Positions 1-6,026 of a DNA stretch of 25,983 bases are shown one piece after another. A program made the position numbers and the translations under genes. Positions within the stretch are counted from its first letter, which is position 1. Every line of letters begins with the position of its first letter. The DNA lies in assembly GCA_963607765.1 (NCBI GenBank), contig CAVDDT010000037.1:1-25983 (forward strand), written 5' to 3'. The notes under the pieces are model-generated. The model did no database searches and was not told the DNA's origin. It saw only the letters and a program-made list of their open reading frames with translations. This DNA is from Colivicinus sp963607765. GTDB taxonomy: Bacteria > Bacillota_I > Bacilli_A > Erysipelotrichales > Erysipelotrichaceae.

Positions 1-761
1 GGATTAAGCTGGCAACTAATATCTTTGATAATCGAAAGATTAGACAAATAGAAACATTGCCTGATGGAGACTCAATCATAGTGATATGGGTGAAATTATT
101 ATGCCTTGCAGGAACAATCAATGATTATGGATTGATATACCTAACCAAGGAGGTACCATACACTGACCAAATGCTAGCATCTCAATTCAATAGGCCACTA
201 CCTACAGTGCAACTAGCACTCCAAACGTTTCAACAATTCGGAATGATTGAAATTGTAGACAATGTGTTGATGATCTCGAACTGGGAGAAATATCAGAGCA
301 TAGAAAAAATGAACGAGTTAAGAGAATACAACCGACTAGCTCAACAGAAATGCAGAGCAAAGAAGAAAGCGCTGCTACCCGTCAATGACAAGTCAATGAC
401 AAGTCAATCAAGTCAAGGTATAGATATAGATAAAGATATAGATAAAGAAGAAGATATAAGAAATATATATATAAGAGAGAGTATAGAGAGAAAACCCACT
501 CTAGAAGATGTAAAAAACTATATCAAAGAAAATAATCTAAACGTAAACGCCCAATACTGGTACGACTACTACGAATCAAATGGCTGGTTAGTAGGTAAGA
601 ATCCAATGCAAGACTGGAAAGCCTGCGTAAGAAGATGGAACAAGACTGAAAAAGCCAACGGTAGAAGATATGCCGAAGAGGAACAGGAATACAAGAGTGA
701 CCGTAAACCTCTTACACCTGAACAGCAAGAGTATCTAGAAAAGAGAAGAAAACATGAATAG
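1..761 (+). CDS. Phage replisome organizer (5' partial)
   Basis: The reading frame is open from the first bases of the window (codons begin at base 3, after GG of a probable TGG Trp codon), so the true start lies upstream; the TTG at 57 is not the start. The N-terminal part (IKLATNIFDNRKIRQIE, then a winged-helix-like stretch to about base 310) matches the phage replisome organizer N-terminal family. The C-terminal part has the YWYDYYESNGW...NPMQDWKACVRRW pattern common at the end of Bacillota phage replication initiators. The linker is encoded by direct repeats that could be the origin. It should bind the phage origin and recruit the replication machinery; no DnaC-type loader gene follows directly. 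Family assignment is from memory of the pattern. Confidence 0.8.
   Translation, partial: IKLATNIFDNRKIRQIETLPDGDSIIVIWVKLLCLAGTINDYGLIYLTKEVPYTDQMLASQFNRPLPTVQLALQTFQQFGMIEIVDNVLMISNWEKYQSIEKMNELREYNRLAQQKCRAKKKALLPVNDKSMTSQSSQGIDIDKDIDKEEDIRNIYIRESIERKPTLEDVKNYIKENNLNVNAQYWYDYYESNGWLVGKNPMQDWKACVRRWNKTEKANGRRYAEEEQEYKSDRKPLTPEQQEYLEKRRKHE
381..446 (+). repeat. Iteron-like direct repeats inside the replication gene
   Basis: GTCAATGACAA occurs twice back to back (381-391, 392-402), followed by the degenerate copies GTCAATCAA (403-411) and GTCAAGG (412-418). A 12-bp tandem repeat GATATAGATAAA follows (423-434, 435-446), then a very AT-rich purine-biased stretch to about 490. Repeats plus an AT-rich tract inside the initiator gene is the layout of lambda-type and many Bacillota phage origins. 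The origin role is inferred. Confidence 0.55.
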
Positions 762-1074
762 CTGGTCAAAGTTCCATGCCAAAAAAACAACAATAGATGG
801 AATTACGTTCGCTAGCAAAAAGGAAGCTAAACGATACCAGGAACTAAAGTATCTAGAAAGAATAAACGAAATAGAAGATCTAAAGATGCAGGTTCCATTC
901 GTATTAATAGACAAGTCCAACTATGGAAGAGCAATTAAGTACGTAGCTGACTTCACATACTACGAAATGGGCATGTATGTAGTAGAAGATGTAAAGGGAG
1001 TACGTACCCCAGTGTACAAGCTAAAAAAGAGAATGTTAGCGGAGCGATATGGAATCGTAATAAGGGAGACATGA
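754..1074 (+). CDS. DUF1064 family nuclease-like protein
   Basis: This 106-residue protein opens with SKFHAKKTTIDGITFASKKEAKRYQEL and has YVADFTYYEMG...VVEDVKGVRTPVYKLKKRM near the C-terminus, the pattern of the DUF1064 phage family, which has a PD-(D/E)xK endonuclease-like core (the D of ADF and E-D-V-K as candidate acidic and lysine residues). It starts 8 bases before the end of the replisome gene, which implies translational coupling. In related phages it sits in the replication/recombination cluster and may process DNA junctions; activity here is inferred. Confidence 0.75.
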   Translation: MNSWSKFHAKKTTIDGITFASKKEAKRYQELKYLERINEIEDLKMQVPFVLIDKSNYGRAIKYVADFTYYEMGMYVVEDVKGVRTPVYKLKKRMLAERYGIVIRET

Positions 1075-1256
1075 TGAATATAAGAGAACTAGAGATACTG
1101 GAGGAAGCACTACGGTACAGCATGAAGCACAGCAGTGAGGCTCATCCAGTAAATTCCAATGAAGAGCTGGAAGAGGTATACCGCATGGTACTAAATGAGT
1201 TAGCCAGGAAAGAAGATGCCTACCAGGATGGATTGGAGTTTGAATATGGTGAATAG
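1071..1256 (+). CDS. Small hypothetical protein
   Basis: This 61-residue acidic protein is predicted mostly helical (RELEILEEALRYSMK). It has a good ribosome binding site (AAGGGAG) and an ATGA overlap with the DUF1064 gene, so it is very likely translated as part of the early operon. I do not recognise a family. Confidence 0.6.
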   Translation: MMNIRELEILEEALRYSMKHSSEAHPVNSNEELEEVYRMVLNELARKEDAYQDGLEFEYGE

Positions 1257-1533
1257 ATATAAACTTGCAGTCTTCAACATGGAGGATTGCCTAGATAAAG
1301 AAAAGAAAAAAGAAGTGGCTGGCAGTCTAGAACTTCTTCTAGGCCTAGCACACAAGGAAGATAGTAAAAGCCCAAATCTAGAGTGGCACCACGTAGCGGG
1401 AACAAAGGCAATGTACTCGGCATACCACTGTCCAAGATGCAGGTACGAGTTCGGTGATAATTTAGAGTACATCGAGTATTGCCCTAAATGTGGCCAAAAG
1501 ATAGACAACAGCATCTACTTTGAAGAGGAGTAA
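1246..1533 (+). CDS. Zinc-ribbon small protein
   Basis: The likely start is the ATG (MVNRYKLAVFNMEDC), overlapping the upstream stop by 11 bases; an earlier in-frame start 30 bases upstream would overlap more deeply and has no better ribosome site. Two cysteine knuckles, CPRC and CPKCGQKI, separated by about 17 residues near the C-terminus, form a zinc-ribbon-like site. Small zinc-ribbon proteins of this kind are common in phage early operons and may bind nucleic acid or protein; the role is unknown. Confidence 0.6.
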   Translation: MVNRYKLAVFNMEDCLDKEKKKEVAGSLELLLGLAHKEDSKSPNLEWHHVAGTKAMYSAYHCPRCRYEFGDNLEYIEYCPKCGQKIDNSIYFEEE

Positions 1534-1535
1534 AT

Positions 1536-1697
1536 ATGAAAGGACAAGAAAAAAGGGACTTCAACAAAATAAGAAGAAGATTCGAGAAAGCCAACAGCAA
1601 ATATCAAGCTGGAAGGCTTTCAAAGGAAAATTACAACAAGGCGGTTCTTCTACTTAGAACAGCCCTAGTTAAGTGCCAAAGCCAATATGAACATTAA
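1536..1697 (+). CDS. 53-residue hypothetical protein
   Basis: This short ORF begins MKGQEKRDFNKI and ends CQSQYEH. It fills the otherwise empty space between the zinc-ribbon gene and the next Cys-rich gene, its ATG lies 2 bases after the upstream stop with GAGGAG as ribosome site, and its end overlaps the next gene by 11 bases. It is strongly basic (KIRRRFEKANSKYQAGR) and probably helical. I recognise no family; the case is packing and ribosome site. Confidence 0.55.
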   Translation: MKGQEKRDFNKIRRRFEKANSKYQAGRLSKENYNKAVLLLRTALVKCQSQYEH

Positions 1698-1890
1698 GGA
1701 GCATGAACTAGAAACGCAGTTTGAAACACTATGTGGTGCAGCGTTATATGAGGCATGCAAATACATGGAAGGCTGTCCAGATGAGCGTAGGCACCACAAA
1801 TGGTGTACTGAAAAGAATATCGACTGTAAGGTGTGCTGGTTTTATACCTTACTAGAAAGAATGGAAAATAAATGGATAAAAAAGACATAA
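1687..1890 (+). CDS. Cys/His-rich small protein
   Basis: This 67-residue protein has clustered cysteines and histidines (CKYMEGC, RRHHKWC, CKVCWF), which suggests a metal-binding fold. It overlaps both neighbours in the early operon. No family is recognised and the function is unknown. Confidence 0.55.
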   Translation: MNIKEHELETQFETLCGAALYEACKYMEGCPDERRHHKWCTEKNIDCKVCWFYTLLERMENKWIKKT

Positions 1891-2036
1891 GTAAAATGGC
1901 TCAGGAAATAGAAAAAATGCTAAAGATTAGCGGAGCAGGATACGAAGATATCCTAAAGATAATCAGTGAGGTTAACAAGCAAGCATACAGTGAGCAGGTG
2001 CGAAAGAGAAACAAGAAACTTGGAGGAGAAAGATAA
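1872..2036 (+). CDS. 54-residue hypothetical protein
   Basis: The ORF begins MDKKDISKMAQEIEKML and ends KLGGER. It fills the gap between the Cys/His-rich gene and the following one, overlapping the former by 19 bases and sharing a TAATG stop/start with the latter. The sequence is lysine-rich and probably helical. No family is recognised; the support is gene packing and an open frame of the right length. Confidence 0.5.
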   Translation: MDKKDISKMAQEIEKMLKISGAGYEDILKIISEVNKQAYSEQVRKRNKKLGGER

Positions 2037-2326
2037 TGCCTGAATACATTGGGAAATTACTAGAAACAGTCTACGAATACGAAGGGCTGTACTATTCGGA
2101 AACGGACTTGTCATACGAGTTAGGAGATTTATATGGCGGTAGCTTAAACAGCCTTTACTGGGCCAAAAATAGAAACAATGAAGCGTATGAAGCAACATTC
2201 TACTATGTGAATGATGACCCAGAAGTGGTATATGACTCGGCTGAAGAGCTAATCGAAAAAGAGTGCCAAGACATAGAAGTAGACCCAGATGAACTGGTCT
2301 CGCTAATAAACGAGATACACGCATGA
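2036..2326 (+). CDS. Hypothetical acidic protein
   Basis: This 96-residue, strongly acidic, tyrosine-rich protein has a strong ribosome site (TTGGAGGAGAAAG) located in the 3' end of the upstream gene. It is in the middle of the early operon and ends in an ATGA overlap. Small acidic phage proteins often act as inhibitors or DNA mimics, but nothing specific supports that here. Confidence 0.6.
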   Translation: MPEYIGKLLETVYEYEGLYYSETDLSYELGDLYGGSLNSLYWAKNRNNEAYEATFYYVNDDPEVVYDSAEELIEKECQDIEVDPDELVSLINEIHA

Positions 2327-2586
2327 GGACTCAATCAAAAGTAAAGCAAATCCAGGCGACATACAAAGGCTGGAGAGCTGTGCAAACGCCCTGGAATGAC
2401 TGTGGTTTTAAATACTACGCTAGGCGATACATCGACCCAGCAGGAAACGAATCGCTCCATATAGGAAGGGCAAGACATGTAACCAGAAAACAACTAAAGC
2501 TAGGTCTAATGGCATGGGTTGACAAAGAACTATTCAAGGCACTATTCAGCGAGTTAGAAGAAGGAGGCGAGCATGATCATTGTTAA
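2323..2586 (+). CDS. Hypothetical protein
   Basis: This 87-residue protein begins basic (RTQSKVKQIQATYKGWRAVQTPW) and ends acidic (ELEEGGEHDHC). It is coupled to the upstream gene by ATGA and overlaps the small membrane protein gene that follows by 14 bases. I do not recognise a family. Confidence 0.55.
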   Translation: MRTQSKVKQIQATYKGWRAVQTPWNDCGFKYYARRYIDPAGNESLHIGRARHVTRKQLKLGLMAWVDKELFKALFSELEEGGEHDHC

Positions 2587-2743
2587 ATTCATGATTATGT
2601 ATGTAGCGGTGTTGATGTTCGAAATACTGTTGGAGCTCTTTTTGGAAACACTTCTAGGAAAGAAAGATGGTTCAACAGCAACATCCTTAATATGGAGCGC
2701 AATAATAGCTGTGATATTTATGAAAGTGATGGGATGGATATGA
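2573..2743 (+). CDS. Small two-helix membrane protein
   Basis: This 56-residue ORF (MIIVKFMIMYVAVLMF...MGWI) has two hydrophobic segments, about residues 3-25 and 37-54, around a short polar loop with GKKDGS. GGAGG is about 7 bases upstream of the ATG. It ends in an ATGA overlap with the next gene. It fills a coding gap in the operon. It is too early in the map and lacks the context to call a holin; the role is unknown. Confidence 0.55.
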   Translation: MIIVKFMIMYVAVLMFEILLELFLETLLGKKDGSTATSLIWSAIIAVIFMKVMGWI

Positions 2744-3090
2744 GAAAAGAAAATCAAAGAATTTACTCCTGGAACAACTTCGAAGGCACTGCCAACGAAA
2801 TAGCTGAAATGGCAGGAGTGAAAGTAAGGACGGTGTCATTAAGCGCATCGACAAAAGATTACAACGTCAAAGGTCATAGTGTAGAAGAAATAGGAGTAAA
2901 TAAACAAATATTCCAAGCATACAACCCTGATACTGGAGAAAAAAACGAGGGGACAATAGATGATTTAGCAAAGTTGATGCATTACGCGATTGGCACACTT
3001 AAAGCTGCATGTCGATACAAGAAGATGGTCGGCGGTTGTTGGATACGCCAAATAGGAAATAAAACCGAATACCTGGAGGCCAATCAATGA
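2740..3090 (+). CDS. Double-HTH-like phage protein, copy 1
   Basis: The start at ATGA overlapping the small membrane protein is preferred over an ATG 48 bases upstream, because the downstream sibling starts with the equivalent residues (MRKENQRIYSWN here, MKKEYQKIYHWN there). The 116-residue protein has two similar segments, EGTANEIAEMAGVKVRTV near residue 17 and EGTIDDLAKLMHYAIGTL near residue 72, each looking like a short helix-turn-helix of the NUMOD-like type. A DNA-binding role is inferred; targets are unknown. Confidence 0.6.
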   Translation: MRKENQRIYSWNNFEGTANEIAEMAGVKVRTVSLSASTKDYNVKGHSVEEIGVNKQIFQAYNPDTGEKNEGTIDDLAKLMHYAIGTLKAACRYKKMVGGCWIRQIGNKTEYLEANQ

Positions 3091-3461
3091 AAAAAGAATA
3101 TCAAAAAATATATCATTGGAACGGGCACGAAGGAACAGCGGAAGAGATAGCAAAATTAGCTGGTGCAGCGCAACAAACAGTATACTTAACCGCATCAGGA
3201 ATATGTAATCTAAGAAAACACGAAGTGGTCGAGGTAGGAATAAATAGAAAAGTATATCGAGTGTATAACTCAAAAGAAGAATACATAGGCACAACGGATG
3301 AGCTAGCAAAGATGTTATATTACTCTCCAGCAACAATCAAAAATGGGTGGAAATATAGGAAAAAAGGTAGAAAGTGTAGCGGCTACAATATTGAACTTAT
3401 AGGAGACAAAATAGAATACTACAAAGGATTTGAACCACTCCAGGAGGAAACATGGAAATAG
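3087..3461 (+). CDS. Double-HTH-like phage protein, copy 2
   Basis: This 124-residue protein is a tandem paralog of the preceding gene, with EGTAEEIAKLAGAAQQTV and IGTTDELAKMLYYSPATI in the same two positions. GGAGG lies just before the ATG, and the start overlaps the upstream stop (ATGA). The two copies are clearly diverged at the residue level, so the duplication is not recent. Probable DNA-binding or regulatory role, inferred from the helical repeats only. Confidence 0.6.
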   Translation: MKKEYQKIYHWNGHEGTAEEIAKLAGAAQQTVYLTASGICNLRKHEVVEVGINRKVYRVYNSKEEYIGTTDELAKMLYYSPATIKNGWKYRKKGRKCSGYNIELIGDKIEYYKGFEPLQEETWK

Positions 3462-3679
3462 ATGACATAGATGACATACTAGACATCATAAAAAGAATCG
3501 AAAATGTTGGAACCAAATGCTGGGAGACTAGCTGTGTAGGCAAGTTTCAACAAACATATGAAAATGAGTATCGCGTTTATACCGAGATAGGCCACACAAT
3601 CAAAATCAAAATCACGGAAGAAATGGTAGACACAGGTTGTAAAGAAAAGCCAATACTAAAACAAGGAGAAATAAAATGA
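3452..3679 (+). CDS. Hypothetical protein upstream of SSB
   Basis: This 75-residue acidic protein begins MEIDDIDDILDIIKRIE and contains three cysteines. It has a strong AGGAGG ribosome site and overlaps both the upstream paralog and the SSB gene (ATGA). It is part of the replication operon; I recognise no family. Confidence 0.55.
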   Translation: MEIDDIDDILDIIKRIENVGTKCWETSCVGKFQQTYENEYRVYTEIGHTIKIKITEEMVDTGCKEKPILKQGEIK

Positions 3680-4140
3680 TAAATAGCGTAACATTGGTCG
3701 GTAGACTTACAAAGGATATCGAACTAAAGAAAACAAGTAGTAATATATCAACATGCACATTCACAGTGGCGTGTAATAGAAGATATGCAAAAGAGGGAGA
3801 GCAACAAGCTGACTTCATCAACTGTGTAGCTTGGAGACAATCGGCTGAGTTTCTAGACCGCTATGCCAAGAAGGGTGATATCGTAGGCGTAACAGGAAGA
3901 ATCACCACTAGAAATTATGAAGGCCAAAACGGTAAGGTTTATGTAACTGAAGTAACATGCGACAGTGTGCAACTAATCGGCGGCAAAGAAAAAAGCGAAG
4001 AGAAAAGTGAGACATTCTACAGAAAAGAAGTAGACAGTGATAGCCACTTCAGGCAGGAGACGCTAAATGGAGATGATCGTGGTGCTGATGGTTTCAAAGA
4101 GTACAGCGATATCAAAACGGATGACCTTCCATTCTACTAG
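3676..4140 (+). CDS. ssb: Single-stranded DNA-binding protein
   Basis: The first 105 residues form the SSB OB-fold: MINSVTLVGRLTKDIELK, FTVACNRRYAKEG, ADFINCVAWRQSAEFLDRYAKKGD, VTGRI and YVTEVTCDSVQLI. A charged disordered linker leads to the acidic C-terminal tip DDLPFY, the usual docking site for partner proteins, here with one extra tyrosine after the normal terminal Phe. It has AAGGAG before the ATG. Its place after the initiator cluster fits phage DNA replication and recombination. At 154 residues it is normal for a Bacillota phage SSB. Confidence 0.95.
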   Translation: MINSVTLVGRLTKDIELKKTSSNISTCTFTVACNRRYAKEGEQQADFINCVAWRQSAEFLDRYAKKGDIVGVTGRITTRNYEGQNGKVYVTEVTCDSVQLIGGKEKSEEKSETFYRKEVDSDSHFRQETLNGDDRGADGFKEYSDIKTDDLPFY

Positions 4141-4148
4141 GAGATGAT

Positions 4149-4355
4149 ATGTGGACAAGAAATATCAATAACGAGCTAGTCAATCTAGCAACAGTGGAAA
4201 AGATATTCATCCAAACAAGGGGGACAACTCAAACCCCCTTGTTCCTAATCAATGCCAGGATGATGTCTGGTAGTATTGAAACATTAGCTGAATATCGCAC
4301 GAAGAAAAAAGCTGATGAGAAACTAAGGGAAATAAGCAAGCAACTAGAAGGGTAG
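4149..4355 (+). CDS. Small hypothetical protein with an internal hairpin
   Basis: This 68-residue protein (MWTRNINNELVNLATVEKIFI ... KKKADEKLREISKQLEG) resembles a class of small Bacillota phage proteins with an opening strand of the form NNELVNLA and a C-terminal lysine-rich helix. GGAG precedes the ATG. Its coding sequence contains a 10-bp perfect inverted repeat at 4214-4243. Function unknown. Confidence 0.6.
   Translation: MWTRNINNELVNLATVEKIFIQTRGTTQTPLFLINARMMSGSIETLAEYRTKKKADEKLREISKQLEG
4214..4243 (+). repeat. Perfect 10-bp inverted repeat (strong stem-loop)
   Basis: AACAAGGGGG (4214-4223) and CCCCCTTGTT (4234-4243) are exact reverse complements around the 10-base loop ACAACTCAAA. 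The stem is unusually GC-rich for this genome and lies inside a coding region just after ssb. No T run follows, so it is not a simple terminator. Confidence 0.75.
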
Positions 4356-4358
4356 TCT

Positions 4359-4760
4359 ATGAATGATGTAGAGGCATTAGAAAGAAGACTAAGACTGTAC
4401 AAATACAATCAGGAGAAGATAGATAAGTGGCAAGCGGAGATAGATGGACTATACGACCAGCTAGGTGGCTATAAGTCCCCACCATTCGATAGAGAACCAG
4501 TTCACTCGCCAAAGAATTTAGAGCAGGAGTACGAGGTAAGAGAGCGTATAGCAACCCTAGAGGAAAGAGTGAAGCGCCTGTCAAACGAAAATGCTGAACT
4601 AGACCAAATACTAGCAAAAGTGCAAACAAGCCTGTACGAGGCTGTAATCAAACGATACGTGGAAGGTACAAACCTGAGACAAATGGAAAAAATCATGGGT
4701 TATAGCCACATGCAGGTAAATCGAATATTAAAAGCTGAGTTGCAGCGTATAATCAAGTAA
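4359..4760 (+). CDS. Sigma-like late transcription regulator (DUF1492/ArpU-like)
   Basis: This 133-residue protein has a long charged coiled-coil region (about 1-90, with LEERVKRLSNENAELDQIL) followed by a C-terminal sigma-70 region 4-like HTH: IKRYVEGTNLRQMEKIMGYSHMQVNRILKAEL. That layout matches DUF1492 and the ArpU/RinA type of phage late regulators, which sit at the end of the early operon just before the packaging genes, as here. A perfect palindrome and promoter-like sequence lie immediately downstream, a natural target. The subfamily name is uncertain. Confidence 0.75.
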   Translation: MNDVEALERRLRLYKYNQEKIDKWQAEIDGLYDQLGGYKSPPFDREPVHSPKNLEQEYEVRERIATLEERVKRLSNENAELDQILAKVQTSLYEAVIKRYVEGTNLRQMEKIMGYSHMQVNRILKAELQRIIK

Positions 4761-4761
4761 G

Positions 4762-4777
4762 ATGTTACATGTAACAT
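4762..4777. promoter_or_regulatory. Perfect 16-bp palindrome, candidate operator
   Basis: ATGTTACATGTAACAT is its own reverse complement and begins 2 bases after the stop of the sigma-like regulator. Fully symmetric 8-bp half-sites are typical of a dimeric regulator site. A second, smaller inverted repeat, TGTAC-ATAA-GTACA, lies at 4801-4814. Which protein binds is not shown by the sequence. Confidence 0.6.
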
Positions 4778-4795
4778 GGTTTTAGGTGCTAATAT
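4765..4795 (+). promoter_or_regulatory. Candidate late promoter
   Basis: TAATAT (4790-4795), preceded by TG (4787-4788), resembles an extended -10 box. The best -35 candidate, TTACAT (4765-4770), is 19 bases upstream, a poor spacing, and lies within the palindrome, so activation by a protein bound there is plausible. The assignment is weak and rests on position between early and late genes. Confidence 0.35.
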
Positions 4796-4860
4796 GGTAG
4801 TGTACATAAGTACAAAGGAATAGCCTCCTTGAATATCAAACGATGTGATAAGTAGTAAAG

Positions 4861-4886
4861 CCAGCAGGAATGCTGGTTTTATTATT
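4861..4886 (+). terminator. Rho-independent terminator before the AT-rich cassette
   Basis: CCAGCA (4861-4866), loop GGAA, TGCTGG (4871-4876), then TTTTATTATT. It ends 10 bases before the first gene of the AT-rich cassette, so that cassette is bounded by terminators on both sides. Confidence 0.7.
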
Positions 4887-4896
4887 GGAGAAAGTA

Positions 4897-5190
4897 ATGG
4901 GAATTTGGAGAACAAAAAACGGAAGGAAAATTTGGATAGAAGATGATGAAGAAAGAGAAGAAACTCTATCGGATGCATTAATGAATAAATATGCTTTTAG
5001 TAATTTGCCAACCATTAAAACAACAAGTAAAGAGTACCGCTTGGTCTACGAAGCAGTAAATAATTTTAAATATCATGATCATAAAAATGATAGGTTTATC
5101 AAGGCTGAATGTATGAATGGTTATTCTTATATTGTCGAAAATCATGGATATAATAATTATAGGGTTATTGCGAAAAAGGAAACAAAATGA
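4897..5190 (+). CDS. Accessory small protein, possible toxin-like cargo
   Basis: The start is the ATG preceded by GGAGAAAG (MGIWRTKNGRKIWI); an in-frame ATG 27 bases earlier lies inside the terminator stem and is rejected. The 97-residue product has a basic opening, an acidic stretch, and a C-terminal part SKEYRLVYEAVNN...YSYIVENHGYNNYRVIAKK that recalls C-terminal tails of phage-linked polymorphic proteins. Codon use is more AT-rich than in the structural genes, which suggests recent acquisition. It overlaps the next gene by ATGA. Function not established. Confidence 0.6.
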   Translation: MGIWRTKNGRKIWIEDDEEREETLSDALMNKYAFSNLPTIKTTSKEYRLVYEAVNNFKYHDHKNDRFIKAECMNGYSYIVENHGYNNYRVIAKKETK

Positions 5191-5393
5191 GCAAAAGAGA
5201 AGACTTATATAAAAAGCTTAGAACTATATCAGACGATGACTATTTGACAAGCGCGTGTGATACTTGGCTTGATAGTGAAGAAAAAATTGAAGAAATGGTA
5301 AAAGCGTTTAATGAAGGTGGTCTTAAAACAAATGATGATGTTCTTATAAAAATTCTTGAATTAGAATATAACAAGGATGTGATGAAGAAATGA
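5187..5393 (+). CDS. Accessory acidic small protein
   Basis: This 68-residue acidic, helical protein (MSKREDLYKKLRTISDDDYLTSACDTWLDSEEK) is the middle gene of the three-gene AT-rich cassette and overlaps both neighbours through ATGA. An acidic partner directly after a basic-opening protein would suit a toxin-immunity pair, but there is no family evidence for that. Not recognised. Confidence 0.55.
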   Translation: MSKREDLYKKLRTISDDDYLTSACDTWLDSEEKIEEMVKAFNEGGLKTNDDVLIKILELEYNKDVMKK

Positions 5394-5707
5394 CAGACAA
5401 CTTCAAAGCTGTATATAGAATTCTTTCTTCACTAGAAGAACAAATGGATAAACCAAGCGTTGATGTTTCAAAGTTTGACAGCGAACAATTAGGAATCACA
5501 AGAGAGCGCTGGATTAAGTACCTGGAGATGATGGAAGACGTAGGATATATAAAAGGCTGCAGGATTTATACCAACATGTATGATGAAACAGAGTGTGATA
5601 CTGAGAACATCAAAATCACATTAAAAGGGCTTGAGTATTTGCAAGAAAACTCAATTATGCAGCGGATATATAAGACAGCCAAAGGGATAAAGGAGATAGT
5701 GAGCTAG
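5390..5707 (+). CDS. YjcQ family protein
   Basis: This 105-residue protein follows the YjcQ pattern: NFKAVYRILSSLEEQMDKP, LGITRERWIKYLEMMEDVGYIKG and ITLKGLEYLQENSIMQRIYKTAKGIKEI, a winged-helix-like fold common in Bacillota prophages and mobile elements, with unknown function. It is the last gene of the cassette, and its TAG stop is inside the left arm of the terminator that follows. Confidence 0.75.
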   Translation: MTDNFKAVYRILSSLEEQMDKPSVDVSKFDSEQLGITRERWIKYLEMMEDVGYIKGCRIYTNMYDETECDTENIKITLKGLEYLQENSIMQRIYKTAKGIKEIVS

Positions 5708-5724
5708 AGAAATCTAGCTTTTTT
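5702..5724 (+). terminator. Terminator of AT-rich cassette 1
   Basis: AGCTAGA (5702-5708), loop GAAA, TCTAGCT (5713-5719) and a T run. The 14-base core CTAGAGAAATCTAG recurs exactly in the terminator at 22456-22475, and in both the upstream gene's TAG stop is part of the stem. Confidence 0.85.
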
Positions 5725-5732
5725 AATAGGGG

Positions 5733-6026
5733 AGACAATTAAAAGATATATACAGCCTTCCAATCGATGTGATAGATGATGATAAACCAAAAATAAATGA
5801 TTTACATCCTACCATGAAGCCAATCACTCTTATAGGAAAACAAGTTGCTAATTCCAGCAAAAAAGGAGGCCTGGTGCTAGATCTATTCGGAGGTAGTGGT
5901 TCGACAATGATAGCGTGTGAACAACTAGAAAGAACATGCTACATGATGGAATACGACCCACACTACGCTGATGTGATTGTAGATCGCTGGGAAAGCTTCA
6001 CAGGAAAGAAGGCAACAAAACTATGA
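5733..6026 (+). pseudogene. DNA methyltransferase C-terminal remnant
   Basis: The frame from about 5733 reads LKDIYSLPIDVI and then has the end of an N6/N4 DNA methyltransferase: NDLHPTMKPITLI, DLFGGSGSTMIACEQLERTCYMMEYDPHYADVI, WESFTGKK. DLFGGSGST is the SAM-binding motif I. The catalytic DPPY motif IV and target-recognition region, which come first in this class, are absent; an in-frame TAG lies at 5727-5729, and the only nearby start is a GTG at 5769 with no clear ribosome site. In intact phage enzymes this end belongs to a protein of several hundred residues, so this is a truncated remnant, cut where cassette 1 begins. Confidence 0.75.

Noticed and set aside
2573..2743. Small two-helix membrane protein considered as a holin
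   Set aside because: It is in the early replication operon with no endolysin nearby; two short hydrophobic helices alone do not support the call.
6017..6026. Frameshift between the methyltransferase remnant and nuclease copy 1, by analogy with MuF
   Set aside because: The end reads GCA ACA AAA CTA TGA and has no X XXY YYZ heptamer in register; the ATGA overlap is explained by ordinary coupling.
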